This document shows positions 36,179 through 45,927 of a DNA stretch of 64,000 nt, one piece after another. The number at the start of each line of letters is the position of its first letter. The first letter of the stretch is position 1. The position numbers and the translations under genes were made by a program. The stretch comes from Pseudorhizobium flavum (lineage in GTDB: Bacteria > Pseudomonadota > Alphaproteobacteria > Rhizobiales > Rhizobiaceae). The notes under the pieces were generated by a model. The model was not told the DNA's origin. It worked only from the letters and a program-made list of their open reading frames with translations, and searched no databases. The DNA is taken from positions 2,232,001 to 2,296,000 of the forward strand of contig NZ_LR723670.1 of the NCBI RefSeq assembly GCF_902502825.2, given 5' to 3'.

Positions 36179-37285
36179 GTGCTCAACAAGACCCACCGCT
36201 TTCTCTCTCTGACGACTGCCGTCGTCATCGCCTCCACGAGCCTGGCCTATGCCGAGCCCAGTGCGGAACTGATCGAAGCCGCCAAGAAGGAAGGGATGCT
36301 GACCACTATCGCGCTGCCCCACAGCTGGTGCGGCTATGGCGAAGTCATCGCCGGCTTTAAGGCAAAGTACCCGGAAATCCAGGTCAACGAACTGAACCCC
36401 GATGCCGGCTCAGCCGATGAAGTGGAAGCCATCAAGGCGAACAAGGACAACAAGGGCCCGCAGGCTCCTGACGTCGTCGACGTCGGTCTGGCCTTCGGCC
36501 CGCAGATGAAGGAAGAGGGCCTGCTGCAGCCCTACAAGGTATCTACCTGGGACGAGATTCCGGACGACATCAAGGATGCCGAAGGCTACTGGTACGGTGA
36601 CTATTACGGCGTGCTCTCCTTCATCGTGAACAAGGACATGGTCGAGACGGTGCCGCAGGACTGGGCCGACCTCCTCAAGCCAGACTATGCGGGCCAGGTC
36701 GCCCTCGCCGGTGACCCGCGCGCTTCCAACCAGGCGATCCTCGCCGTGCTTGCTGCAGGTCTTTCCAAAGGCGCCAAGCCTGGCGAAGAGTCTGGCAAGG
36801 CTGGTCTCGAGTACTTCGCCGAACTGAACAAGGCCGGCAACTTTGTACCTGTGATCGCCAAGGCGGGCACAATCGCCCAGGGCGCCACGCCGATCGCGGT
36901 CGCATGGGACTACAACGCCCTCGCCTGGCGCGACGAACTCAAGGAGAATCCGCCGGTCGAAGTCGTCGTTCCGAAGACCGGCGTACTTGCGGGCGTCTAC
37001 GTCCAGGGCATTTCGGCCTATGCGCCGCATCCGAATGCCGCCAAGCTCTGGATGGAATACCTCTATTCGGACGAGGGCCAGAACCTCTGGCTGAAGGGCT
37101 ATTGCCACCCGGCACGCTTCAACGCCATGGCAAAGGCCGGCAAGATCCCGCAGGAACTGATGGACGCCCTGCCGCCGGCTGAAAGCTACGAAGCGGCGGT
37201 CTTCCCGACGGTCGAAGAGCAGAATGCCAACAAGGCCGCCGTCACCGGTGGTTGGGACAGCGTCGTCGGCGCCAACGTCCAGTAA
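36179..37285 (+). CDS. ABC transporter periplasmic substrate-binding protein
   Basis: The GTG start has AGGAGGATATC immediately upstream and is clearly preferred. The 368-residue product has a signal peptide ending SLAYA, and a mature protein of the iron/spermidine/aminoethylphosphonate-type binding family (cluster D). Typical segments are LLTTIALPHSWCGYGEVIAGFKAKYPEI, YYGVLSFIVNKDMVETVPQDWADLL and ITAYAP-like ISAYAPHPNAAKLWMEYL. The ligand is unknown; polyamine-like or aminophosphonate compounds are possible for this branch. It is first of four transporter genes. Confidence 0.88.
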   Translation: MLNKTHRFLSLTTAVVIASTSLAYAEPSAELIEAAKKEGMLTTIALPHSWCGYGEVIAGFKAKYPEIQVNELNPDAGSADEVEAIKANKDNKGPQAPDVVDVGLAFGPQMKEEGLLQPYKVSTWDEIPDDIKDAEGYWYGDYYGVLSFIVNKDMVETVPQDWADLLKPDYAGQVALAGDPRASNQAILAVLAAGLSKGAKPGEESGKAGLEYFAELNKAGNFVPVIAKAGTIAQGATPIAVAWDYNALAWRDELKENPPVEVVVPKTGVLAGVYVQGISAYAPHPNAAKLWMEYLYSDEGQNLWLKGYCHPARFNAMAKAGKIPQELMDALPPAESYEAAVFPTVEEQNANKAAVTGGWDSVVGANVQ

Positions 37286-37401
37286 TCCGCATCCACTGAG
37301 TGGCCCGGTCCGAAGCATTCGGGCCGGGCTTGCCATTTGAACGGCACTCGCCGTATTTTCGCCACAGATCAACAGCCGAGCCGAGGGAGACGACCGCGCC
37401 G

Positions 37402-38277
37402 ATGACCAATAGCTCTCCCGCAACCCAGCTGCACCTGCCACTGACCTGGCTCGGCCTGGCGCCCTTTGCGATCTTCGTAACGCTGTTCCTGCTTATGCCG
37501 ACCATGCATATCGTGATCGGCGCCTTCCAGACGCGTGACGGGTCGTTCACGCTGCAGAACATCATCGACCTCAACAGCGGGACAATCCCGTCAAGCTACT
37601 GGATCTCGATAAAGATCTCCGCCGCCTCCGCCGCGCTGGGATCCCTCATCGGCTTCGGAATGGCCGTCGCCGTTGTCTTCGGCGCCGTGCCTCGCTGGGT
37701 CCGCTCCCCGCTGATGACCTTCTCCGGAGTCGCCTCCAACTTCGCCGGAGTGCCGCTGGCCTTCGCTTTCCTGGCGACCTTTGGTCCGGTTGGTCTCGTC
37801 ACCGTCTTGCTCCGCCAGAACTTCGGGATCGTCCTGCAACGCGACCTTGGCTTCAACATCCTGAGCTTCTGGGGCCTGACCGTCACCTACCTTTTCTTCC
37901 AAATCCCGCTGATGATCCTCATCATCACCCCCGCCCTGGAGGGGCTGCGCCGGGAATGGCGGGAGGCTGCACAGGTGCTCGGCGCCTCTACCCTCCAGTA
38001 CTGGCGGATGGTTGCGCTGCCGATCCTCTTTCCGTCGCTGCTCGGCACCTTCGCGCTGCTCTTTGCCAATGCCTTCGGCGCCGTCGCGACCGCCATCGCC
38101 CTCACCGGATCGAGCCTCAACATTGTGCCCATCCAGCTCTTCGCGCAGATTCGGGGGGATGTGCTCGGCAATCCGAACCTCGGCTATGCCATGGCCTTCG
38201 GGATGATCGTTGTCACGGCCGTTGCCAACGTGGTCTACATCTGGCTGCGCATCCGCGCCGAAAGGTGGCTGAAATGA
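37402..38277 (+). CDS. ABC transporter permease (first)
   Basis: This 291-residue protein has about six membrane helices and the EAA loop REAAQVLGASTLQYWRMVALPILFPSLLGTF that contacts the ATPase. LPMAPFAIFVTLFLL-type first helix and a large periplasmic loop are as in PotB/PhnU permeases. The ATG at 37402 is chosen although its ribosome-binding site (GGGAGA) is distant. The stop overlaps the next gene as ATGA. Confidence 0.87.
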   Translation: MTNSSPATQLHLPLTWLGLAPFAIFVTLFLLMPTMHIVIGAFQTRDGSFTLQNIIDLNSGTIPSSYWISIKISAASAALGSLIGFGMAVAVVFGAVPRWVRSPLMTFSGVASNFAGVPLAFAFLATFGPVGLVTVLLRQNFGIVLQRDLGFNILSFWGLTVTYLFFQIPLMILIITPALEGLRREWREAAQVLGASTLQYWRMVALPILFPSLLGTFALLFANAFGAVATAIALTGSSLNIVPIQLFAQIRGDVLGNPNLGYAMAFGMIVVTAVANVVYIWLRIRAERWLK

Positions 38278-39065
38278 GTATCGGGGCGCGCATCATCGGC
38301 TGGGCGGTCCTGATCTTCGGCCTCCTCTACTTCTTTGTGCCGCTCGGCGGCCTCTTCGAGTTTTCCTTGAAGGCACGACGAGGGGTCTACTCCTTCGATG
38401 CCTATCGGCAAGTTTTCGCTGACCCGCAGTTCCAGGCGACATTTACCTATTCGGTGGTGATGGCACTGGTGACGATCGCCATCGGCATCCTGATCGTTGT
38501 GCCGACGGCATTCTGGGTTCGTCTGAAGATGCCCTGGGCCCGTCCCTATGTGGAATTCGTCACGCTCCTGCCGCTCGTCATACCGGCGATCGTCGTCGTC
38601 TTTGGCTATATCCGGCTCTACAACACTTCGAGCTGGCTGCCGCTGACCGGCTCCGTGTTTGGCACCAACGCGCTCCTTGCCTTCGGCTATACCATCCTGG
38701 CGCTGCCCTACATGTACCGGGCGGTTGATACGGGGCTTAGAACCATCGACGTCGCCACCCTGACGGAAGCCGCGCAGATCCTCGGCGCCGGCTGGTTCAC
38801 GATCCTTCGCCGGGTGATCCTTCCGAACGTGGTTCCAGCGGTACTTTCGGGTGCCTTCCTCACCTTTGCGATCGTCATCGGCGAGTTCACCCTGGCGGCC
38901 CTCCTCGACCGCCCGGCGTTCGGCCCGTATCTGCAGCGGATCGGCGCCAACAAGGCTTACGAGCCGTTCGCCCTGTCCGTCATTGCCTTCGCCATCACCT
39001 GGGGCTGCCTTGGCCTCATCCAGCTCGTGTCGCGTTTCAGCAAGGCGGCGCCCTCGCGCATCTAA
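38274..39065 (+). CDS. ABC transporter permease (second)
   Basis: This 263-residue, six-helix protein has the EAA loop TEAAQILGAGWFTILRRVILPNVVPAVLSGAF, matching PotC-like second permeases. The start is coupled to the first permease by a four-base overlap, giving a heterodimeric channel. The ATPase gene follows after 12 bases. Confidence 0.88.
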   Translation: MSIGARIIGWAVLIFGLLYFFVPLGGLFEFSLKARRGVYSFDAYRQVFADPQFQATFTYSVVMALVTIAIGILIVVPTAFWVRLKMPWARPYVEFVTLLPLVIPAIVVVFGYIRLYNTSSWLPLTGSVFGTNALLAFGYTILALPYMYRAVDTGLRTIDVATLTEAAQILGAGWFTILRRVILPNVVPAVLSGAFLTFAIVIGEFTLAALLDRPAFGPYLQRIGANKAYEPFALSVIAFAITWGCLGLIQLVSRFSKAAPSRI

Positions 39066-39077
39066 GGATCCTACTGC

Positions 39078-40133
39078 ATGTCGTTCCTGGTTCTCGACAA
39101 CCTCCAGAAAAGCTTCGGCGCCGTGCAGGTGGTGAAGGACTTCAACATGTCGATCGACAAGGGCGAGTTCGTCTCCTTCCTCGGCCCATCCGGCTGCGGC
39201 AAGACGACTGTGCTGCGCATGATCGCCGGATTCGAGACGCCGACCGGCGGTACGATCAGCATCGACGGCCGGGACCAGAGCCGGCTGAAAACGAACCAGC
39301 GCAATATCGGCATGGTCTTCCAGGCTTACGCGCTGTTCCCCAATATGAACGTCTTCGACAATGTCGCCTTCGGGCTCAAGGTGGCAGGCACGCCGAAGGC
39401 TCAGATCGAGGCACGGGTGAAGGAAATGCTGGCGCTGATCCGCCTCGAGCACCTCGCCGACCGCTACCCGTACCAGATGTCGGGCGGTCAGCAGCAGCGC
39501 GTGGCGCTGGCACGGGCGCTGGCGCCGAAGCCGCAACTCCTGCTGCTGGACGAACCGCTATCGGCGCTCGACGCAAAGATCCGCATCTCGCTGCGCGAGG
39601 AGATCCGCCAGATCCAGCGGCAGCTCGGCATCACCACGGTCTTTGTGACGCACGACCAGGAGGAGGCCCTGTCGATCTCCGACCGCATCGTCGTGATGAA
39701 CGCCGGCCGCGCCGACCAGATCGGCACGCCTTCGGAAATCTACAATCGGCCGACCACTCGCTTCGTCGCCTCCTTCGTCGGCACCCTCAACATGATCGAC
39801 GCGAAGGTGGAAGATCCGGCCGCGCAGACCGTCCGGATCGGCGACCAGTTGGTCAGGTTGCGCGACCTGCCCGGGAGCCACAAGGCCGGCGAACCAATCC
39901 TGCTCGCCTTGCGCCCCGAAGCCGGCTCGATCTCCGAGGGCGGCGACAGTGCCTTGCAGGGAACCGTCCTCTCATCGAGTTTCCTCGGCTCGGTCGTCCG
40001 CACCAAGATCGACGTCGGCGGCAATGCCATATCCTTCGACATGTTCAACGCCCCGGATCTCAGAATGCCGGCACCCGGCGAGCGGGTGACGCTCAACTTT
40101 TCGGCGCAGGACCTGCTCGTCGTGGCGGACTAG
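39078..40133 (+). CDS. ABC transporter ATP-binding protein (PotA/FbpC type)
   Basis: This 351-residue ATPase has Walker A GPSGCGKTT (about residues 36-44), the Q-loop FQAYALFPNM, signature MSGGQQQRVALARAL, Walker B LLLLDEPLSALD and the H-loop VFVTHDQEEAL. A TOBE domain occupies the last 100 residues and is typical of polyamine, iron and aminoethylphosphonate importers. It ends 24 bases before the convergent metH stop, with no terminator visible between them. Confidence 0.92.
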   Translation: MSFLVLDNLQKSFGAVQVVKDFNMSIDKGEFVSFLGPSGCGKTTVLRMIAGFETPTGGTISIDGRDQSRLKTNQRNIGMVFQAYALFPNMNVFDNVAFGLKVAGTPKAQIEARVKEMLALIRLEHLADRYPYQMSGGQQQRVALARALAPKPQLLLLDEPLSALDAKIRISLREEIRQIQRQLGITTVFVTHDQEEALSISDRIVVMNAGRADQIGTPSEIYNRPTTRFVASFVGTLNMIDAKVEDPAAQTVRIGDQLVRLRDLPGSHKAGEPILLALRPEAGSISEGGDSALQGTVLSSSFLGSVVRTKIDVGGNAISFDMFNAPDLRMPAPGERVTLNFSAQDLLVVAD

Positions 40134-40157
40134 GACCACTCCTCCAACACCAACGGA

Positions 40158-43100
40158 CTAAGCTGCCTCGTCCTCAGCCTCTCCAGGATTGGTCGGAACA
40201 TAGTTCAGAACTGGGCCGAGCCAGCGCTCTACGGCCGCGATCTCCATATCCTTTCGGGCAGCGTAGTCCCGCACCTGGTCCCGCTCCACCTTGGCGACGC
40301 CGAAGTAGTAGGAATCCGGATGACCGATATAGAGGCCGGAGACCGATGAACCGGGCCACATCGAATAGCCTTCGGTCAGGGTAACCCCCGTCTGGGCTTC
40401 GGCGTCGAGAATACGGAAAAGCGTATCCTTCTCCGTATGGTCCGGCTGGGCCGGATAGCCCGGTGCCGGCCGGATACCGCCATAGGCTTCACTGACAAGT
40501 TCCTCATTGGTGAAGTTCTCGTCCGGCGCATAGCCCCAGAACTCCTGGCGCACCCGCTCGTGCATGCATTCGGCAAATGCCTCTGCAAATCGGTCGGCAA
40601 GCGCCTTCACCAGGATCGACGAGTAATCATCGTTCGCCCGCTCGAAACGCTCGGCGATGGCGATCTCCTCGAAGCCGGCCGTGACCACGAAACCACCGAC
40701 ATAGTCCTCTATGCCGCTGCCCAAAGGTGCAACGAAGTCGGACAGGGCGACGTTCGGTCGTCCGTCGCGCTTCGACAATTGCTGGCGGAGCGTAAAGAAG
40801 GTCGCGAGTTCCTGTGCGCGCGTCTCGTCGGTGAACAGCCGGATGTCGTCGCCGACCGTATTGGCCGGCCAGAAGCCGATCACCGCACGCGGCCTGAACC
40901 ATTTCTCCTCGATAATCTTCGCCAGCATCGCCTGTGCGTCGGCCCACAGGTGGCGGGCCGCCTCGCCCTGCTTCTCGTCTTCAAGGATCGCCGGGAACCG
41001 TCCCTTCAGTTCCCATGTCTGGAAGAACGGCGTCCAGTCTATATAGCGGGCCAGTTCCGCCAGGTCGTAGTGGTCGAAGCTGCGCGTCCCGAGGAAGCTC
41101 GGGCGTTTCGGACGATAGTTCGTCCAGTCCAGCTTCTCGGCGTTTTCGCGCGCCCGTGCCAACGGCAGACGCTTCTTTTCCAGTTCACTGCGGGCATGGG
41201 CAGCCGCGACCTTGGCATATTCGGCCCGGATGGTGTCCACGTAGCCGGCCTTCGCTTCAGACGAGAGCAGCGAAGACACCACGCCGACCGCACGGCTGGC
41301 ATCGGTGACGTAGACCGCCTGCCCACGTTCATAGCGCGGATGGATCTTGACAGCCGTGTGGACGCGGCTGGTCGTCGCGCCCCCGATCAGCAGCGGGATG
41401 TCGAACCCTTGCCGCTCCATCTCGGACGCCACATGCACCATCTCGTCGAGAGACGGCGTGATGAGCCCGGAGAGACCGATGATATCGACCTTTTCCGCAA
41501 CCGCCGTTTCCAGAATCTTCGTCGCCGGCACCATCACGCCAAGATCGATGATCTCGTAGTTATTGCAGGCGAGAACAACGCCGACAATGTTCTTGCCGAT
41601 GTCGTGGACGTCACCCTTCACGGTCGCCATCAGCACCTTGCCGGCAGACTGGCGCTGATCGCCCCCGGCCAGTCGCTTCTCCTCCTCCATGTGAGGCAGG
41701 AGCACCGCGACCGCCTGCTTCATCACGCGAGCCGACTTCACCACCTGCGGCAGGAACATCTTGCCGGACCCGAACAGGTCGCCGACGACGTTCATGCCGG
41801 CCATCAGCGGCCCTTCGATCACATCGAGTGGGCGCTTGGCCTGCAGACGCGCCTCTTCCGTGTCCGCTTCGATGAAGTCAGTAATACCGTTGACCAATGC
41901 ATGTGCCAGGCGCTTTTCGACAGGCCATTCGCGCCGGGTCAGATCCTGTGCCTTCGCCTCCTTGCCGGCCGCGCCGCGATAGCGCTCGGCAATCTCGAGG
42001 AGCCGCTCGGTCGCGTCGTCGCGCCTGTTGAGCACCACATCCTCACATGCTTCGCGAAGATCGGCGTCGATGTTCTCGTAGATTGCAAGCTGCCCTGCAT
42101 TGACGATGCCCATATCCATGCCCGCCTGGATGGCGTGGTACAGGAAGACGGCGTGCATCGCCTCGCGCACGGGCTCGTTGCCGCGGAAGGAAAAGGAGAG
42201 GTTGGAGACGCCGCCGGAGATGTGGACCAGCGGCATCTTCTCGCGGATGGTGCGCGTCGCTTCGATGAAGTCGACGCCATAATTGTTGTGTTCCTCGATG
42301 CCCGTCGCCACGGCAAAGATGTTCGGGTCGAAGATAATGTCCTCGGGTGGGAAGCCCACCGTCTCGACCAGCAGCTTGTAGGCGCGCTCGCAGATTTCCA
42401 CCTTGCGCTCGTAGCTGTCCGCCTGCCCCGCCTCGTCGAACGCCATGATAACGACGGCGGCGCCATAGTTGCGGATCAGTCGGGCCTGGTGGAGGAAGTT
42501 CTCTTCTCCCTCCTTCAGCGAGATGGAGTTGACGATTGCCTTGCCCTGGACGCATTTCAGACCGGCCTCGATGATCTCGAACTTCGAGGAGTCGATCATC
42601 ACCGGGACCTTGGCGATGTCAGGCTCGGCCGCGATGAGGTTGAGGAACTCCACCATGGCCCGACCGGAATCGATCAGCCCCTCGTCCATGTTGATGTCGA
42701 TGACCTGTGCGCCGTTTTCCACCTGGTCGCGGGCGACGGCCAGCGCTGCCGTGTAGTCGCCTGCCGTGATCAGCTTGCGAAACTTGGCGGAGCCGGTGAC
42801 GTTGGTCCGCTCGCCGACATTGACGAAGGGGATGTCCTTGGTCAGCACGAAGGGCTCAAGGCCGGCCAGCGACATCAGCGGCCTGTGCTTCGGTACCTCG
42901 TGGGCAGGATAACGCGAGACGGTTTCGGTGATGGCTTGGATATGCTCGGGTGTCGAGCCGCAGCAACCGCCGACGACGTTGATCAGCCCCTCCCGAGCAA
43001 ACTCTTCGATCTGCCGGGCCATGTCCGTGGGAGACTCATCATACTGGCCGAATTCGTTCGGAAGACCTGCATTTGGATAGGCGCAGATGAAGGTGTCGGC

Positions 43101-43931
43101 CACCGAGGAGAGTTCCTGCAGGTGAGGCAACATCGCGTTGGCGCCCAGCGCGCAGTTGAGGCCGACCGTGAACGGGTTGGCGTGCCGCACCGAGTACCAG
43201 AAGGCGGACGGGGTCTGTCCCGACAGCGTGCGGCCGGAAAGGTCCGTGATCGTCCCGGAAATCATCACCGGCAGGCGGACGCCCTTCTCTGCGAAGCGCT
43301 CCTCGCAGGCAAAGATCGCCGCCTTCGCGTTGAGCGTGTCGAAGATCGTCTCGATGAGGATGATGTCGGCACCGCCGTCGATCAGGCCGTCGATCTGCTC
43401 ACCGTAAGCGATCCGCAGGTCGTCGAACGATACTGCCCGATAACCGGGATTGTTGACGTCCGGTGAAATGGAGGCCGTCCGGTTCGTCGGACCGATCGCG
43501 CCGGCAACGAAGCGACGGCGACCATCCTCCTTCTCCGCCCTCAGCGCTGCTCGGCGCGCGAGCCGGGCACCGTCGCGGTTCAGGTCGTAGACGGCACCCT
43601 CCATCTCGTAGTCAGCCTGGGCGATGCGTGTGGAGGAAAAGGTGTTGGTTTCGAGAATGTCCGCGCCAGCCATGGCATAGCGGTAATGGATTTCCTCGAT
43701 TGCATTGGGCTGGGTGAGGATCAGCAGGTCGTTATTGCCCTGCTGGTGGCAGGCACAGCCCGCAAACCGCTCGCCCCGGAAATGATCCTCGTCGAAACCC
43801 AGCCCCTGGATCTGGGTGCCCATCGCCCCGTCAATAACCAGGATGCGCTCGCGCGCGGCCTTCTGCAGGGCGGCAAGCACCTCCTTTCCGTCACGCGGTG
43901 CAGCCTCCGGACCAAAAAGCTCGTCGAACAT
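40158..43931 (-). CDS. metH: Cobalamin-dependent methionine synthase
   Basis: This full-length 1257-residue MetH transfers the methyl group of 5-methyltetrahydrofolate to homocysteine through cobalamin. The modules are in order. The homocysteine domain (about 20-345) has zinc cysteines in GLNCALG and [12 protein letters not shown]. The pterin domain (about 370-635) contains [13 protein letters not shown]. The B12 cap and binding domain (about 660-900) has DVHDIGKN, whose His replaces the lower cobalt ligand (about residue 775). The SAM-binding reactivation domain (about 930-1240) has [12 protein letters not shown]. The start has AAGGAGAG. A perfect palindrome shared with the metF-operon regulator lies 34 bases upstream, and no cobalamin riboswitch is seen. 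Confidence 0.96.
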   Translation of the reverse strand: MFDELFGPEAAPRDGKEVLAALQKAARERILVIDGAMGTQIQGLGFDEDHFRGERFAGCACHQQGNNDLLILTQPNAIEEIHYRYAMAGADILETNTFSSTRIAQADYEMEGAVYDLNRDGARLARRAALRAEKEDGRRRFVAGAIGPTNRTASISPDVNNPGYRAVSFDDLRIAYGEQIDGLIDGGADIILIETIFDTLNAKAAIFACEERFAEKGVRLPVMISGTITDLSGRTLSGQTPSAFWYSVRHANPFTVGLNCALGANAMLPHLQELSSVADTFICAYPNAGLPNEFGQYDESPTDMARQIEEFAREGLINVVGGCCGSTPEHIQAITETVSRYPAHEVPKHRPLMSLAGLEPFVLTKDIPFVNVGERTNVTGSAKFRKLITAGDYTAALAVARDQVENGAQVIDINMDEGLIDSGRAMVEFLNLIAAEPDIAKVPVMIDSSKFEIIEAGLKCVQGKAIVNSISLKEGEENFLHQARLIRNYGAAVVIMAFDEAGQADSYERKVEICERAYKLLVETVGFPPEDIIFDPNIFAVATGIEEHNNYGVDFIEATRTIREKMPLVHISGGVSNLSFSFRGNEPVREAMHAVFLYHAIQAGMDMGIVNAGQLAIYENIDADLREACEDVVLNRRDDATERLLEIAERYRGAAGKEAKAQDLTRREWPVEKRLAHALVNGITDFIEADTEEARLQAKRPLDVIEGPLMAGMNVVGDLFGSGKMFLPQVVKSARVMKQAVAVLLPHMEEEKRLAGGDQRQSAGKVLMATVKGDVHDIGKNIVGVVLACNNYEIIDLGVMVPATKILETAVAEKVDIIGLSGLITPSLDEMVHVASEMERQGFDIPLLIGGATTSRVHTAVKIHPRYERGQAVYVTDASRAVGVVSSLLSSEAKAGYVDTIRAEYAKVAAAHARSELEKKRLPLARARENAEKLDWTNYRPKRPSFLGTRSFDHYDLAELARYIDWTPFFQTWELKGRFPAILEDEKQGEAARHLWADAQAMLAKIIEEKWFRPRAVIGFWPANTVGDDIRLFTDETRAQELATFFTLRQQLSKRDGRPNVALSDFVAPLGSGIEDYVGGFVVTAGFEEIAIAERFERANDDYSSILVKALADRFAEAFAECMHERVRQEFWGYAPDENFTNEELVSEAYGGIRPAPGYPAQPDHTEKDTLFRILDAEAQTGVTLTEGYSMWPGSSVSGLYIGHPDSYYFGVAKVERDQVRDYAARKDMEIAAVERWLGPVLNYVPTNPGEAEDEAA

Positions 43932-43964
43932 GCATCTCTCCTTAATAGGCTTTCCTCATAAGCG

Positions 43965-43982
43965 CATAAAGATATCTTTATG
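43965..43982. promoter_or_regulatory. Perfect palindromic operator of metH
   Basis: CATAAAGATATCTTTATG is an 18-base perfect palindrome, 34 bases before the metH start. Its 16-base core differs at one base from the operator of the ArsR-methyltransferase regulator at 13731-13746. This is good evidence that the regulator controls metH as well as metF. Confidence 0.85.
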
Positions 43983-44081
43983 TCAAACAGACGGCACCAT
44001 CTTTCGCCTACAAACGCGATGACAGCCCTGCCCGCTCCCGCTATACCTTCGCGGCCACATCTTTGGCTTCCGGAGGATTTC

Positions 44082-45338
44082 ATGAGCGATCAGGCGGCGA
44101 TGCCGAAGACGTGGGCGAAGCGCGACTACCATCGGCAGTGGCTCCTGCGCCAAGCCGATGCGCTCATGGATTTCTTCCAGTATCGTGCCATCAATCCGAA
44201 GGGCGGCTTCCATGACCTGACAGCGGACGGTCTTCCCCTTGATCCGCAGAACGCGACACGCGGCATCCACACGTCGGCCCGCATGGTTCACTGCTACTCG
44301 ATCGCCTATCTGCTCGGTCGGCCAGGTGCCGGAGACATCATCGATCACGGCATCCGCTACCTGTGGCAGCAGCACCGCGACCAGCGCCACGGTGGCTACT
44401 TCTGGTCGTTGAATGACGATGGGCCTGTAGACGAGACCAAGCAGGGCTACGGACACGCCTTCGTTCTGCTTGCGGCCTCTTCCGCAAAGGCTGCCGGTCA
44501 TCCCCTGGCTGACCAGATGCTCGCCGACGTAACGGAGATCCTCGATGCCCGTTTCTGGGAAAGCCGACACGGCGCGATTGCCGAGGAATTTGGTATCGAC
44601 TGGTCGCTCATCGATGGCGGAGACTATCGGGGCCAGAATTCCAACATGCACCTCACGGAGGCGCTGATGGCCGCCTTCGAAGTCACCGACGAGAGACATT
44701 ATCTGGAGAAGGCCGAGAGCATTGCCGATCTGGTCATCCGCCGCGCCGCTGGAAGCGTCGGCTTTCGCGTGGCGGAGCATTTCGATGCAGAATGGCAGAT
44801 CGACCGGAACTACTATCACCGGAACGAAATGTTCCGTCCCGCTGGCACAACCCCCGGTCACTGGATGGAATGGTCGCGGCTTCTGCTGCAGCTTTGGTCA
44901 TTGGGCGGCAAGCAGCATGGCTGGATGCCCGAGGCCGCCAAGTCACTCTTCGTGCAGGCCATGTCACTGGGGTGGGACAAGGAGCGTGGCGGGCTCTTCT
45001 ACACGCTTGACTGGGACGACCGGCCGGCCAAGACCAGCAAGCTCTGGTGGCCGATGTGCGAGGCGGCAGGTGCTGCGCACTTCCTGAACGAGCAGCTGCC
45101 GGCCGACGATTTCTACGAAGACACCTACCGGCTGGTCTGGAGCATGATCGCCAACCGCTTCATCGACCACGCAAACGGAGGTTGGCACGAGGAACTTTCG
45201 GAGGATCTTGAACCTTCCTATACCCTCTTCCCGGGCAAGGGTGACATCTACCACGCACTGCAGGCCTGCCTCATCCCGCTCTTTCCCGCGACCGGCAGCC
45301 TGGTCCGCGCAATTCAGGAGACCGGAGGCAGCCTGTAG
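44082..45338 (+). CDS. AGE-family sugar epimerase/isomerase
   Basis: This 418-residue protein is an (alpha/alpha)6-barrel sugar isomerase of the N-acylglucosamine 2-epimerase family. The family marks are GQNSNMHLTEALMAAFEVT (His of the active site), the arginine in ARMVHCYSIAY, KQGYGHAFVLLAASS and AGTTPGHWMEWSRLLLQ. Relatives include mannose isomerase, sulfoquinovose isomerase and cellobiose epimerase, so the exact sugar is uncertain. The start has GGAGGATTTC. It is divergent from metH. Confidence 0.87.
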   Translation: MSDQAAMPKTWAKRDYHRQWLLRQADALMDFFQYRAINPKGGFHDLTADGLPLDPQNATRGIHTSARMVHCYSIAYLLGRPGAGDIIDHGIRYLWQQHRDQRHGGYFWSLNDDGPVDETKQGYGHAFVLLAASSAKAAGHPLADQMLADVTEILDARFWESRHGAIAEEFGIDWSLIDGGDYRGQNSNMHLTEALMAAFEVTDERHYLEKAESIADLVIRRAAGSVGFRVAEHFDAEWQIDRNYYHRNEMFRPAGTTPGHWMEWSRLLLQLWSLGGKQHGWMPEAAKSLFVQAMSLGWDKERGGLFYTLDWDDRPAKTSKLWWPMCEAAGAAHFLNEQLPADDFYEDTYRLVWSMIANRFIDHANGGWHEELSEDLEPSYTLFPGKGDIYHALQACLIPLFPATGSLVRAIQETGGSL

Positions 45339-45372
45339 CGCCAAGGCGGCATCAACCGGCTGCCCTTGCGTC

Positions 45373-45397
45373 GGAACCTCCGCGCCCATCGTCAGTT
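45373..45397 (+). promoter_or_regulatory. Candidate EcfG-type promoter of the mgtC-like gene
   Basis: GGAAC-N17-GTT, with A rather than C before the GTT, lies 35 bases before the mgtC-like start and in the right orientation. It fits the alphaproteobacterial general-stress consensus GGAAC-N16/17-GTT, but short matches of this kind occur by chance. Confidence 0.38.
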
Positions 45398-45432
45398 GTC
45401 AGATGACGATTGCATGACGGGTACCGCCCACG

Positions 45433-45927
45433 ATGAGTGACGTTCTGGCCGCCGAATTCTCCTACACTTCTCCCGTCGACATCCGGATCCTGTTCCTGCG
45501 AATTTTCGGCGCCCTTTTTCTCTGCGGTCTTATTGGCTTGGAACGCGAAATCCGGAAGAATACGGCCGGCATTCGCACCAACATGCTCATTAGCCTTGCC
45601 GCCACCATCTATGCCCTGGTGACGCTGCACATGCTGCAGACCATGGGGACGGGCGACACCGACACCCGGATGGATCCGATACGCCTTGTGGAAGCCGTGA
45701 CGTCAGGCGTGGCATTTCTCGCCGCCGGCGTCGTCGTCTACACCCGCGGGTCCGTCCGCGGATTGACGACCGGCGCAAGCATGTGGCTTTCCGCCAGTGT
45801 GGGACTCACGGTCGGGCTCGGCATGTGGGTGGTAGCCCTCATTGCCACCCTAACCGGCCTCGTCGTCCTCTGGCTGCTGCGCAAGACTGAAATTGCGGTC
45901 GGCATTAAGGAAGAGGACGCCGGTTAG
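45433..45927 (+). CDS. MgtC/SapB-family membrane protein
   Basis: This 164-residue protein has four to five membrane helices and the MgtC hallmark LCGLIGLEREIRKNTAGIRTNMLISL, followed by a VAFLAAGVVVYTRGSVRGLTTGASMWLSAS segment. MgtC proteins of pathogens act in Mg2+-limitation and acid stress by affecting F-ATPase; the function in free-living bacteria is not fixed. Its last 23 bases overlap the 3' end of the convergent hybrid kinase gene. Confidence 0.85.
   Translation: MSDVLAAEFSYTSPVDIRILFLRIFGALFLCGLIGLEREIRKNTAGIRTNMLISLAATIYALVTLHMLQTMGTGDTDTRMDPIRLVEAVTSGVAFLAAGVVVYTRGSVRGLTTGASMWLSASVGLTVGLGMWVVALIATLTGLVVLWLLRKTEIAVGIKEEDAG

Noticed and set aside
40437..43466. Long plus-strand frame of 1009 codons opposite metH
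   Set aside because: It is a codon-bias shadow of metH on the other strand, rich in His/Arg, with no domain.
43932..44081. Cobalamin riboswitch upstream of metH
   Set aside because: No B12-box or long structured leader is seen; a simple 18-base palindrome explains regulation.
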